Positions 29,961 through 38,915 of a stretch of DNA of 64,000 bases are shown here, in pieces; positions within the stretch are counted from its first letter, which is position 1, and each line of letters starts with the position of its first letter. The position numbers and the translations under genes are program-made. The stretch comes from Anaerolineales bacterium (GTDB lineage Bacteria; Chloroflexota; Anaerolineae; Anaerolineales; Villigracilaceae). Below the pieces are notes generated by a model, which saw nothing but the letters and a program-made list of their open reading frames with translations, had not been told where the DNA came from and did not search any database. Location: NCBI GenBank assembly GCA_023382595.1, contig JAHDWB010000004.1:210342-274341 (forward strand), given 5' to 3'.

Positions 29961-31610
29961 ATGTCCACTAAATGGATCGGTAAGAAACTAAGTAATCGTT
30001 ACCTCATTGAAGAACTGCTGGGGCAGGGTGGCATGTCGGCGGTCTACAAAGCCTCCGACCCCAACTTGAAGCGGGTCGTTGCAGTCAAGATGATCCACAC
30101 CCACCTCTCCAGCAACCCGGATTTCGTCACCCGGTTCGAAGAGGAAGCGGCGGCAGTGGCTCAACTCCGCCATCCCGGCATTATTCAGGTATATGACTTC
30201 AACCGGGATGACGATGTCTACTATATGGTATTGGAGTTCGTGCCCGGAGAAACGATTCAAGCGCATCTGAAACGGCTGAACGACTCAAATCGCCGCCTGT
30301 CTCCGAAAAATGCGATGGAATACATGGCTAACGTTTGTGATGCCGTGGACTATGCCCATCAGCGCGGAATGATCCACCGCGACATCAAACCCGCCAACCT
30401 GATGTTAAATACCATGGGTCAGGTCATCCTGATGGATTTCGGTATCGCCAAGATCGTTGGCAGTCAGCGACACACTGCGACCGGAGCTGTGGTTGGGACA
30501 GCCATGTACATGTCACCGGAGCAGATCAAAGGCGAACAGCCGGACCGCCGCACGGATATTTACTCCCTCGGTGTGACGCTCTTCGAAATGGTCAGCGGAC
30601 GACCACCCTTTGAAGCGGATTCCGCGATGACCCTGATGATGATGCACATGAACGACCCGGTTCCCAACGCGCGGACCCTCAATCCGGAGATCCCTGATGC
30701 GCTGGTGGCTGTCATCAACAAGGCGCTTGCCAAGAACCCCGACCAGCGGTATCAGACTGCCGCGCAAATGGCAGCTGCACTCCGGAATGCAATGACGCAA
30801 TTGGATGCATCGTCTCCTGCACCGATTGCAACCATGATCGACGAATCCCCGCTTACCTCCGCAGGTCCCGGGGCAACCATGGTCGAGGCTCCCGATCACG
30901 CCCGGGGCACCATTGTGGAAAGCGGTCCCATGCCCAGCCCGCAGGGAACGATCGTTGAAAGTTCGCCCATGTCCCCCGTCTCCTCGCAGGTTTCAGGGAC
31001 GTCCATTGATGGTTCTGCGGTGAAACCAAAAGCCTCATCATCCCCAGCCGCGCCGGCTAAAAAAGGCGGGTTGGCTTTGCCGGTCATCATTGGAGGCGTT
31101 GTCGTGCTTGCCTGTCTGGTCGTTGGAGGTATTTTCGCTGCCAGCCGTCTGTTTGGCGGAGGCGCAGCCTCCCCGCTCGAAGAGCCGACGGCAATTGTCG
31201 TAAATACGGAAGCACCTACGGATATCCCCGCCGCCGAACAGACAACCGAAGCGCCGACGGAAGTCCCGACCGAAACCCCGATCCCGCCCACACCGACGCC
31301 GACAACCCCGTATGTTGTGATAACCGGTATTCGTGTTGAGAATTCTGTATATATCGTGGATTATGACGTACATAATTTCGATACGCCGGGCTTGCATGTA
31401 CATATATTCTTCAACAATGTGCCGCCTGAGCAAGCCGGCTCGCCGGGGTCTGGTCCGTGGAAGTTAACATGGGGTTCATATGGCGACCCGCCATTCACCC
31501 AGTACATCTTGTCGAATCGTCCGGCAAATGCAACCCAAATGTGCGCACTTGTCGCCAACCCGAACCATTCCATTCAGCTTAACAGCGGAAATTGTGTTGA
31601 CCTGCCGTAA
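29961..31610 (+). CDS. Membrane Ser/Thr protein kinase, PknB-like
   Basis: 549 residues from an ATG preceded by GGGAGAAGG. The kinase domain covers about 12-275: the Gly loop GQGGMSAVYKA, Lys in VVAVKMI (about 42), catalytic HRDIKPANLML (about 139-149), DFG (about 159) and APE-equivalent SPEQIKGE. A Thr/Pro-rich juxtamembrane stretch (280-365) offers many phosphorylation sites. One helix lies near 370-395, then a PT-rich linker and an outside domain of about 110 residues. It signals from an outside cue to cytosolic targets, and the triple-FHA transporter two genes upstream is the obvious candidate. Confidence 0.93.
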   Translation: MSTKWIGKKLSNRYLIEELLGQGGMSAVYKASDPNLKRVVAVKMIHTHLSSNPDFVTRFEEEAAAVAQLRHPGIIQVYDFNRDDDVYYMVLEFVPGETIQAHLKRLNDSNRRLSPKNAMEYMANVCDAVDYAHQRGMIHRDIKPANLMLNTMGQVILMDFGIAKIVGSQRHTATGAVVGTAMYMSPEQIKGEQPDRRTDIYSLGVTLFEMVSGRPPFEADSAMTLMMMHMNDPVPNARTLNPEIPDALVAVINKALAKNPDQRYQTAAQMAAALRNAMTQLDASSPAPIATMIDESPLTSAGPGATMVEAPDHARGTIVESGPMPSPQGTIVESSPMSPVSSQVSGTSIDGSAVKPKASSSPAAPAKKGGLALPVIIGGVVVLACLVVGGIFAASRLFGGGAASPLEEPTAIVVNTEAPTDIPAAEQTTEAPTEVPTETPIPPTPTPTTPYVVITGIRVENSVYIVDYDVHNFDTPGLHVHIFFNNVPPEQAGSPGSGPWKLTWGSYGDPPFTQYILSNRPANATQMCALVANPNHSIQLNSGNCVDLP

Positions 31611-31632
31611 ACTTGAGCGTATAGCTTAAAGC

Positions 31633-31670
31633 AGCCCGCCATCCAATTTGGATGGTGGGCTTTATTTTAT
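31633..31670 (+). terminator. Rho-independent terminator after the kinase gene
   Basis: A 12-bp stem (31633-31644 with 31650-31661, one G-T pair, loop AATTT) is followed by TTATTTTAT. It sits 22 bases after the kinase stop codon and should end the FHA-ABC, lipoprotein and kinase transcript. The rest of the gap to 31825 shows no gene. Confidence 0.85.
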
Positions 31671-31825
31671 GGGTGATCCAGACCATTTTCACGCACATTG
31701 CAGGCGGGCGATTCATTAGGTATAGAGAACTGTTTCCTTAGAGAAGCAGGCTTCGATGGTTGGGGCATGGAAGGAAATTGCCCGAATTTTTATATGACGT
31801 GCTTGATATCGGTAGGAGTTGAACG

Positions 31826-33343
31826 CTACGAACAGATTTCTTTTCGCAGTTCCGCTTTTTGAACCTTGCCCATCGCGTTGCAGGGCAAATCCGGGCGGAA
31901 AACGATGGCTTTTGGACTCTTATACGGCGCGAGTTTTTCGCGGCAAAATCGCATCAGTTCTTCGCTGGTAGTTGATCCTTCTTTATTGAGCACCACCACC
32001 GCTGTGACCTTTTCACCCCATTCCGCATCAGGACAGCCGATCACCGCGCAGGCACTGACAGCTGGATGCTCCGCCAGCACACGCTCCACTTCGGGCGGGT
32101 AGATATTGAGTCCGCCGCTGATGATGAGGTCTTTGGAGCGGCCGCACAGGGTTAGGTAGCCGTCCGCTTCGAGGCAGCCCAGGTCTCCGGTTTTGAACCA
32201 GCTGTCGGCGGAGAAGGAAGCGGATGTCTTGTCGGGCTGATTCCAATATCCCTTGAAGATGTTCGGTCCGCGTAATTGCACATCCCCGATCTCCCCAGTT
32301 GGCAAGCTCTCACCCGTCTCTGAATGGACGATCCGCACTTCCACCCTGGGCAATGGCAACCCGACCGAGCCAATGCGCCTCTCACCGTTCAGCGGATTGG
32401 AACAGTTCATGCCTGTCTCGGTCATGCCGTAGCGTTCGAGCAAAGTGTAGCCAAAGGTTTTCTGAAAGCCAGTGAAGACCTCGTCGGGCAGGCGATCTGA
32501 CCCGGAGGTGATGAGGCGCACGCGGGATAGGTTGAATTGGCCTGCGTTTGGCACGTCGAGCAGGCGTTTGTGAATGGTCGGAACCGCCATGAAGACCGTG
32601 CATTCTCCGCTTGAAAGCAATTCGAGCGTCTTCTGCGCGTTGAATTCGCGCATGAGCAGGGTTGTCGCGCCTGCGTGCAAGGCGCCGTGTAATGCGACGA
32701 ATAATCCATGCACGTGGAAGATGGGCAGGACGTGGAGGAGGGCATCATCCGCCTGCCAACCCCATGCTTTATGGAGCGCATCAAAATTGGAGATCAGGTT
32801 TCCATGCGTGATCTCTGCGCCCTTGGGACGGCCTGTAGTGCCGGATGTGTAGATGATCACTGCCGTGTCGGATGGCTTGGAAGTTGGGAATCGGGGATTA
32901 GAGATTGGTGCAGATATCAGAGAATTGAATTGGTCCGGCCTGGATGGGTCGAGAAAAACACATTCCTTCAAATCAGGCAATTGCAGAAGAATGGATTGGA
33001 TTTTCTCTTTTGACGACTTGAGTGCGAAGAAGAGTTTCGCGCCGGAATCCTCGAGGAAATATTTCACTTCATCAGGCGGATAGGCGAGATTAAGCGGCAG
33101 AGAGATCGCTCCAAGACGCGCAGTTGCCAGGTGCAATAGGATGAACTCGGTGCATTTGGAAAGCTGCAAGGCAACGCGGTCACCGGGCTGTACCCCGAGG
33201 CTTTGCAAGTAAACTGCCGTGCGGTTAACCTGCTCACTCAATTCTGTGTAGGTAATGCGCTGAAGCGGCGGGTCAATGAATTCGAGCGCAACCTTGTTTG
33301 GATAGTTACGGACGTTTTCGGTGAAAGAGCTGAGGAAGGACAT
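31826..33343 (-). CDS. matB: Malonyl-CoA synthetase-like acyl-CoA ligase (MatB family)
   Basis: 505 residues, the MatB length. The ANL-family P-loop is IIYTSGTTGRPKGAE (about 168), the aryl/acyl-binding segment reads PIFHVHGLFVALHGAL and the A5 region reads RYGMTETGMNCSNPL; these are typical of MatB/ACSF3 rather than general acyl-CoA ligases. The final K is in CNAMGKVQK. MatB makes malonyl-CoA from malonate, ATP and CoA. It could supply the PKS extender unit or deal with malonate from ring degradation. It is the last of a three-gene operon after DUF2877 and exonuclease genes. Confidence 0.8.
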   Translation of the reverse strand: MSFLSSFTENVRNYPNKVALEFIDPPLQRITYTELSEQVNRTAVYLQSLGVQPGDRVALQLSKCTEFILLHLATARLGAISLPLNLAYPPDEVKYFLEDSGAKLFFALKSSKEKIQSILLQLPDLKECVFLDPSRPDQFNSLISAPISNPRFPTSKPSDTAVIIYTSGTTGRPKGAEITHGNLISNFDALHKAWGWQADDALLHVLPIFHVHGLFVALHGALHAGATTLLMREFNAQKTLELLSSGECTVFMAVPTIHKRLLDVPNAGQFNLSRVRLITSGSDRLPDEVFTGFQKTFGYTLLERYGMTETGMNCSNPLNGERRIGSVGLPLPRVEVRIVHSETGESLPTGEIGDVQLRGPNIFKGYWNQPDKTSASFSADSWFKTGDLGCLEADGYLTLCGRSKDLIISGGLNIYPPEVERVLAEHPAVSACAVIGCPDAEWGEKVTAVVVLNKEGSTTSEELMRFCREKLAPYKSPKAIVFRPDLPCNAMGKVQKAELRKEICS

Positions 33344-33352
33344 GGGGTTATT

Positions 33353-34222
33353 CTATCGCCAGAGGGAAATCCGTTCGGGGATGCGTTCATCGCCCAACTC
33401 GTGGCAGAACTTTTTTAGTTTGGGATACGCGCCGCGCCATTTCAGGTCATCGAGTTTTTCCTTGAGGGGCACATCCGTGCGCAGGGTGGAGAGTTCCCGG
33501 AACAACAACGCATCCTTGTAATTGTTTTGCAGATTTTCAACCAACGTGGTCGCACGCCCCAAACCTAGCGGGATTTTTTTCGGGTCTTTGGGAATAGCCT
33601 CGATGTGTTTGAACTCTGCCAATACCGTCGCTGTGGATTTCGCACCCCAGCCTTGAACGCCGGGATAGCCGTCCGCCGAGTCGCCGACGAGCGCAAGATA
33701 ATCAGGGATCGATTTGGGGCTTACACCGAACTTTTCGACCACGCCTTGTTCATTGAGGAATATCTCGCGGCGGCGATCCCAACAAATCACGCGGTCGCCG
33801 TCCACCATTTGCGTCAGGTCTTTATCCACCGAACAGATGACGATCTGCTCAATGGATTTGGATTTCTTGAACTTTGCTGTCGCGGTGGCGATCGCATCGT
33901 CCGCTTCGAACTTGACCATGGACCAGACCGTCAACCCCAACGCCTCTGCCGCCTTTTCAGCCAACGGGAATTGCGCCATGAGGAGCGGGTCCACACCGTC
34001 ACCGGTTTTGTATCCTGCATAGAGTTTATTGCGGAATGACTCGATGACATGATCGAAGGCAACCGCCACATGCGTAACTTGCGGGTCGCTCAGCAATAAC
34101 AACAAGCTTCTCAACAGCCCGAGCGCAGCGCCGACTTCCTGTCCGCTGGGGGATTTTTTAGGCGGGGCGCCAAAGTGACTACGGAATAGCTCGTATGTGC
34201 CGTCAACCAGATGGATCTTCAT
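33353..34222 (-). CDS. Stand-alone 5'-3' exonuclease / flap endonuclease (FEN family)
   Basis: 289 residues. The N-terminal nuclease fold shows the acidic metal-binding residues: HLVDGTYELFR, AFDH, FEADDAIATA and CSVDKDLTQMV. A helix-hairpin-helix follows, with VGDSADGYPGVQGWGAKSTATVL. It resembles the 5' nuclease domain of DNA polymerase I but has no polymerase part. Such proteins remove RNA primers or flaps. AAAGGAG lies upstream of the ATG. It overlaps the DUF2877 gene by 20 bases and precedes the MatB-like gene by nine, an unusual operon for a repair enzyme. Confidence 0.88.
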   Translation of the reverse strand: MKIHLVDGTYELFRSHFGAPPKKSPSGQEVGAALGLLRSLLLLLSDPQVTHVAVAFDHVIESFRNKLYAGYKTGDGVDPLLMAQFPLAEKAAEALGLTVWSMVKFEADDAIATATAKFKKSKSIEQIVICSVDKDLTQMVDGDRVICWDRRREIFLNEQGVVEKFGVSPKSIPDYLALVGDSADGYPGVQGWGAKSTATVLAEFKHIEAIPKDPKKIPLGLGRATTLVENLQNNYKDALLFRELSTLRTDVPLKEKLDDLKWRGAYPKLKKFCHELGDERIPERISLWR

Positions 34223-35024
34223 GTACCGTTAACTCCTTTTTCTTCAGACTTGTAAAAACATCGACAAACCCAGCCAACGCATCGGCTCCGGAAGTCTCGC
34301 CTACGGCAAGGATTTTCTCCATTGATTCTTGGATTATTATCATGTTACCAGAAATCAATGCATCGAAAAAATGATGCCACAAGATGCCCGCTTCGCCCCT
34401 TCCCGCGGACCTGATCCATGCTGCTGAAAGGGATGTGGTCAACGGTGCAGTGTCTTTCGCAATTTCGTCTGCAAGCACACTTGCGATCTCATAAGGATGA
34501 ATGATCCACGCGGCATGGATGGCGCCCATGATGAAGTCGTCACCTGAAGGGGTGAGTCCCTGCCCCAAGCCTGCAAGTTGTCTGGCGGCAGACAGGCAGG
34601 ATGAAATGTCCGCGTTCGCGAGGGCAAATGATAATAAACCCGGGAATTCGTCATGAGCAATGTGCAATTTCGATACTCGCTCGGTAATTTCATCTTTTTT
34701 GACATATCCCTTTTCCCAATCAGGACGAGGGAACCATGTCCTCGCATGGTCAAGTGGGATGATGAAATCCCCGAGAGTGAGTTGGCTTTCATGGATAGAG
34801 ATTGGGGATCGGATGTGAAGACGTTCTGAAAATAAAACATTATCTTCGATCACAAGGTTGAAGGGACCATCCCCGATCTGAGGCGTGACGATTGACAGTA
34901 TCTCCCTGTGTTCGTTGATAAGGTTGCAGGCGCGGTCGAAGACGTGCAGAATGCGCGGGTGGCGCGAATTTTTCAGCCAATCGTTTACAGCGGGCGTGAG
35001 AGAAAGGGCGTTTATGGGTTGCAT
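34203..35024 (-). CDS. DUF2877 protein (AllH-like, candidate carbamoyltransferase component)
   Basis: 273 residues from the ATG at 35024 (MQPINALSL); an upstream in-frame start would only add an unlikely 16 residues. The family signature GLTPSGDDFIMGAIHAAW occurs near residue 155. DUF2877 proteins usually sit beside FdrA and DUF1116 genes, and the trio has been reported as oxamate carbamoyltransferase (AllF, AllG, AllH) in allantoin catabolism. Here FdrA and DUF1116 are about 8 kb away in the same orientation, so this is probably the missing third component. Its biochemical role alone is unclear. Confidence 0.75.
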   Translation of the reverse strand: MQPINALSLTPAVNDWLKNSRHPRILHVFDRACNLINEHREILSIVTPQIGDGPFNLVIEDNVLFSERLHIRSPISIHESQLTLGDFIIPLDHARTWFPRPDWEKGYVKKDEITERVSKLHIAHDEFPGLLSFALANADISSCLSAARQLAGLGQGLTPSGDDFIMGAIHAAWIIHPYEIASVLADEIAKDTAPLTTSLSAAWIRSAGRGEAGILWHHFFDALISGNMIIIQESMEKILAVGETSGADALAGFVDVFTSLKKKELTVHEDPSG

Positions 35025-35236
35025 TGACGTATAATTCCGACAGTTAATGTCTATTATACAGAGTCGCAGCAAGTTTTGTCAGTCAATACAAAATCGCGAT
35101 GAACGAATGCACAAATGCTTTCAAACTTCGAGAGTGATCTGAGGATGGCTTTCCCCGTTTTACCGCTTGCGCCTGTGAGAAGAATTATGATAACGTGTAA
35201 TCCTCCAGGAATTATCCCACGAACGGAAGGTAAGAT

Positions 35237-35734
35237 ATGTTTTCCATCGAGAAATGCCCCGTCCCAGACAATACTCTGCTGGATAAATATTCGTCAATCC
35301 CTGGAGCCTATGTAGATTGTTACACGACTGGCATCTCCAAATTAATGCCATTTCCCGAATACATCCACGCCTTTTACACAACGCCGCTATTTAAGCTGGA
35401 ACGATCAATATTGAAGTTCCTTGTATCCAAACCATCAACCGATCTTCAGGCAAAGCAGGCAGCCAATGGTGAAATTGACAAATTCGCCGCATGGACGGTC
35501 GAAGCACGAAGCGAAAACGAATTACTCATGTGCGATTTATTGGGGCGTACCCGTTCATGGTTTATGACAGAGAATGATGGGGCGAAGACAAAGCTATATT
35601 TTGGCTCGGCAGTCGTCCCGAAGGCGGGACGCGAGTCGTTGGGTTTTGGTTTCCGAGCCTTGCTGGGGTTTCACCAAATCTACTCGGTGTTGCTGTTGGC
35701 TTCTGCAAAATCGAAGCTGACACAGCGGATATAG
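35237..35734 (+). CDS. Conserved hypothetical protein, DUF2867-like
   Basis: 165 residues, ATG after GGAAGG. It is a soluble protein without signal peptide or membrane helix. The layout (a central AAWTVEARSENELLMCDLLG strand pair, a TKLYFGSAVVP strand and a C-terminal helix FRALLGFHQIYSVLLLASAK) recalls DUF2867 proteins, but I cannot confirm it. It is a single gene, divergent from the DUF2877 operon and in line with the VOC gene downstream. Confidence 0.6.
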   Translation: MFSIEKCPVPDNTLLDKYSSIPGAYVDCYTTGISKLMPFPEYIHAFYTTPLFKLERSILKFLVSKPSTDLQAKQAANGEIDKFAAWTVEARSENELLMCDLLGRTRSWFMTENDGAKTKLYFGSAVVPKAGRESLGFGFRALLGFHQIYSVLLLASAKSKLTQRI

Positions 35735-35753
35735 GAAATTGCCCTTTTTTACC

Positions 35754-35782
35754 TTGCCAAATCAGAATATTTGTTCTAAAAT
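35754..35782 (+). promoter_or_regulatory. Sigma-70-type promoter for the VOC gene
   Basis: TTGCCA (35754-35759), a 17-base spacer and TAAAAT (35777-35782) precede the VOC gene start by about 43 bases. The hexamers have one mismatch each to consensus. The gene thus seems to have its own promoter rather than depending on the gene before it. Confidence 0.55.
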
Positions 35783-35824
35783 ATATCGAATATTTTACTC
35801 ACTAAAAACGAAAGGATGTGTTTA

Positions 35825-36184
35825 ATGTTGAATCTAAATTCGGTCATGCTCGGAACGACGCAGCCGCAAGTATTGGCGGCTTTTTATGAAAAGGTGCTCG
35901 GCAAACCCGCAGAAATGAACGACCCTGAAAATGGTTTCTGGGGCTGGCAGGTTGGCGGAGGTTTTTTGGGGATTTTGAACCACTCTGAAATGGGCGGCAA
36001 GACCAAAGACCCCGGGCGCATCATGCTCAATTATGAAACGGCGGATGTGAAAGCCGAATTCGAGCGGATTCAGTCCCTTGGGGCTGTGGTGGTGAAAGAG
36101 CCGTATGACATGGGCGGCGGCTGGATCGCCACATTGGCAGATCCTGACGGGAATTATTTCCAATTGATGAACCCGATGGGATGA
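35825..36184 (+). CDS. VOC superfamily (glyoxalase/dioxygenase-like) protein
   Basis: 119 residues from the ATG at 35825, which lies nine bases after AAAGG; an ATG at 35816 would touch that site. Two beta-alpha-beta-beta-beta halves are visible: LNSVMLGTTQPQVLAAFYEKVLG at the start and GGGWIATLADPDGNYFQLMNP at the end, the classic VOC closing motif with a metal-ligand-like position. Single-domain VOC proteins of this kind act in resistance, isomerisation or unknown reactions; the substrate here is unknown. Confidence 0.85.
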   Translation: MLNLNSVMLGTTQPQVLAAFYEKVLGKPAEMNDPENGFWGWQVGGGFLGILNHSEMGGKTKDPGRIMLNYETADVKAEFERIQSLGAVVVKEPYDMGGGWIATLADPDGNYFQLMNPMG

Positions 36185-36516
36185 TGGTGAAGTGTGGGCA
36201 GGCGGCAGTTATCTTTAAGATGATTGCTGCCTGTTTTATCACAGCAGTAAGGGGAGAAGCCAATACTCTTCAACAAAAATTGACTTGGAAACCCACCCGC
36301 CATCTGCGCAGAAAAGAAGCCGAGCCCATGCCATCTCCTTTAGGAGCCCCACAGGGGTGCTCACCCTTCGGGTACGATGTCGCGAAGGGGCAAACGGATA
36401 TGTCGATTGCTCAAGCCAATCAGGCGTCACACTGACTGCCTGTTAGGGGGTGTCAAAGTGGTGAGGTCCCATTCAATTTATTCATAACGCCTGCCTGGCT
36501 TTGTCACTTGGATTTG
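36185..36516. other. Intergenic region with clustered small palindromes
   Basis: No convincing gene is present in these 332 bases. Positions 36335-36390 hold several small inverted repeats in series (CTCCTTTAGGAG; ACCCTTCGGGT; CCCTTCG paired with CGAAGGG), suggesting a dispersed palindromic element or folded RNA. This region marks the border to the AT-rich island on its right. Confidence 0.4.
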
Positions 36517-37674
36517 TTATGTTGGCATCGGAAAATCAAAATTGTATTTTGATATCAAATTTTGGCGATACTTCTTAACGCTTGTGACCTCTTCTTGTGA
36601 AATATCTAGCTTTTCGCCAAAGACCTTTCTGAGAATTTGATTATTACCTTCTATCTGTAAAGCTTGATCCATAAGATCAATAAATCCAGTGAATCGTCTA
36701 GTTACTAATTTATCAGGAATAACATTTGTTAAAACTTCTTTTAATAACATGAACGCTGGATTTGTCAAAACTTTTTTTGGATCTAGTTCTTCAAGCGCAT
36801 CAATCACAGAACCTGCCAATTCCTTAATGAACGAAGCACGAGTATTGCCGAACTTTTTTGACATTGTTGATATTGCGTCCTCAAGATCGTCATAAATTTC
36901 AACTTTCTCTTTTAAAGACTTTGCTTTTTCAATCTCATTCGACCACTCCTGAGTTCCTTCTCTAAACTCATGCAACTCCTCTCGCATTTCAATAAGCCGA
37001 CGAGGTATATCGGATGATTTTTCACACCTGGAAAGTAGAATCGTAAGAAGAGGTGGTAGATATATTGTTCTCGGTCTTATTAATGAATGAAACCCTTCCA
37101 CCTTCTTCCTATGTTGCGATGCCAATTCCCTATAGATCTTAAGAGCTGGTAAATCAAATTCATGAAAAGCATCTAAAAGTGGTAAAAGATTGCGGGAGGA
37201 TGGCATTAAGGTTAATGATGATTTAGATAACTCTTCAAGTATTAGCCGTATGTATCCTTCAAGTCGTTTACTTGAGATTAAAAGACCATTCCTTTCCTTA
37301 TATTCTCCAGAATGCGATAAGATACCTGGTACTTTATCCTTATCATTTTTTGATAGCTTTAGCCAATAATCATAAGAATTTATATCGAAAGAAAGCGATG
37401 GCGCCCAATCATAAAGTGCCCGAGTAGAATCGGATACGGCAAAAACGGCGTTTGTTAACTTATTTTCTTGTAACTTGCGCAGAGGACAAGTTTTGTCTTC
37501 ACCAAAGGCAAGATATGTAACATCTTTCGCTGATATATCAACATAGACCTCATTTTCGAGTACGTACAAGTCGACAAAATTGGAAAACTCCATAAGATGT
37601 GCAAGACTAATTCGCCCACCTTCCAACACACAACTCACACTAAAATCGCTGATAAGACTGACAATTCCATTCAT
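36517..37674 (-). CDS. Unknown protein, partner of the J-domain gene
   Basis: 385 residues from the ATG at 37674; AGGAG lies nine bases upstream, whereas the ATG at 37683 abuts that site. No signal peptide or membrane helix is seen. The N-terminal half is mixed, with SSRNLLPLLDAFHEF near the centre; the C-terminal half is helical and charged, with likely coiled coil about 225-275 (EMREELHEFREGTQEWSNEIEKAKS region). I do not recognise the family. Codon use is clearly more AT-rich than in the flanking operons. It is 12 bases downstream of the membrane J-domain gene, so the two probably work together. Confidence 0.65.
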   Translation of the reverse strand: MNGIVSLISDFSVSCVLEGGRISLAHLMEFSNFVDLYVLENEVYVDISAKDVTYLAFGEDKTCPLRKLQENKLTNAVFAVSDSTRALYDWAPSLSFDINSYDYWLKLSKNDKDKVPGILSHSGEYKERNGLLISSKRLEGYIRLILEELSKSSLTLMPSSRNLLPLLDAFHEFDLPALKIYRELASQHRKKVEGFHSLIRPRTIYLPPLLTILLSRCEKSSDIPRRLIEMREELHEFREGTQEWSNEIEKAKSLKEKVEIYDDLEDAISTMSKKFGNTRASFIKELAGSVIDALEELDPKKVLTNPAFMLLKEVLTNVIPDKLVTRRFTGFIDLMDQALQIEGNNQILRKVFGEKLDISQEEVTSVKKYRQNLISKYNFDFPMPT

Positions 37675-37686
37675 GGGTAACATCTC

Positions 37687-38712
37687 CTACAATGGTGAAG
37701 CCAACCCCTTTTCTATTTGGATAATTTCCCATGCTCTTCTTAATTCTTTCATACGCTGATAAGCCAAAGTTTGTTGTTCCGCAGATTGTCCGACGATACG
37801 GTCAGGGTGAACTTTGTACAATTCAGAAACATAGGTACTGCGAATGGATTCATCTGAGGAGTTTATATTCAAACCTAGAACCTTGTAGGGGTCAAAACAC
37901 AGGCAGGCAACCAGTTCTGTCACGACTTCTATCATTTTGAAATTTTCCGCTTTTTCTTTCTCTTGGATTGCCTCAACGATGAACGCAACAATTACAAATA
38001 TAATTAGAACCACGCTCAAAACAGCAATCACAACAAGTACAATTCTCAATAACTTAAGTGCAATAGGTGCTAACCATGCTAAGCGTTTTTTGATTTCTCT
38101 CCACCATTGATTGATATCTCCCTTCCATTGATCTGCTGGATTAAGCTTTCCTCCCAAAGCAGAAGCAATTTGTCTATCAATTAAATGAACTCCGTTTCTT
38201 TGTTTTATTGCATTAACGAGATCATCGACCTTTGGTGACGCAAAACGAAACAATAACCCTGGAACCACACTGCTAGGATGATAAGTCTTGCTTTTTTGAT
38301 ATGGTTGATATTCTATAGGGCTGACATTCGGTTTAGGTGTAATAGCCCTTAATTTCTGTATACGTTCCTCTTCAGACAAATGAAAGATATGCTCATAATC
38401 TTGTGCATTAATAGCAATCAGTATCTTTTCACATATTTCTTCATTAGATAATTTTCTCAATTCTACTTCTTTACCTAGTTCTAGAAATTCTGCCGTGCGT
38501 AACACAGAGTTGTATAAAATATCTTCAAAAAGCCTACTGTTGGGTATGCGAGCGAACTTTGATAGTCGCTGCATTATCTTTTCGATAAAGTATGGTCTCC
38601 GATTTCCTTCATATGATGAAACAGGCTTTCCTTTAATAACTTCTAAAAGCCTGACTATCTCATAATCAGGAAGAAGGTTTGTTATGCGAGAGTACTTTAG
38701 TGGAAGAGCCAT
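37687..38712 (-). CDS. Membrane-anchored protein with C-terminal J domain
   Basis: 341 residues. Residues 1-210 form an unrecognised soluble region. One strong membrane helix lies near 218-248 (KLLRIVLVVIAVLSVVLIIF). The C-terminus (about 272-335) is a J domain: DPYKVLGLNINSSDESIRSTY, then the diagnostic HPD in YKVHPDR, then AYQRMKELRRAWEII. J domains stimulate DnaK ATPase, so this protein may recruit DnaK to the membrane. It is AT-rich compared with its neighbours and forms a two-gene unit with the gene downstream, which suggests horizontal gain. Confidence 0.8.
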   Translation of the reverse strand: MALPLKYSRITNLLPDYEIVRLLEVIKGKPVSSYEGNRRPYFIEKIMQRLSKFARIPNSRLFEDILYNSVLRTAEFLELGKEVELRKLSNEEICEKILIAINAQDYEHIFHLSEEERIQKLRAITPKPNVSPIEYQPYQKSKTYHPSSVVPGLLFRFASPKVDDLVNAIKQRNGVHLIDRQIASALGGKLNPADQWKGDINQWWREIKKRLAWLAPIALKLLRIVLVVIAVLSVVLIIFVIVAFIVEAIQEKEKAENFKMIEVVTELVACLCFDPYKVLGLNINSSDESIRSTYVSELYKVHPDRIVGQSAEQQTLAYQRMKELRRAWEIIQIEKGLASPL

Positions 38713-38915
38713 TTTAGATGATATAAATCTTGTCTGAGGGCTTACTCGATAATCATACAGTAGTTTCCATAGAGAATCAATGCAAATGCATATGTACTAA
38801 TTGCTACATACTAGACAATAATCTTCAAATCTCTTGTGGTGGCTAATAGTAAGGGCAATGTCCTTCGAAACAGAATCAATCATCGGCTAAGAAAGAAGCG
38901 GGGTACTTCATCCAA

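Noticed and set aside
36181..36435. 84-codon plus-strand frame after the VOC gene
   Set aside because: It has no ribosome-binding site of its own and overlaps the VOC stop; its sequence runs through palindromes and shows no domain.
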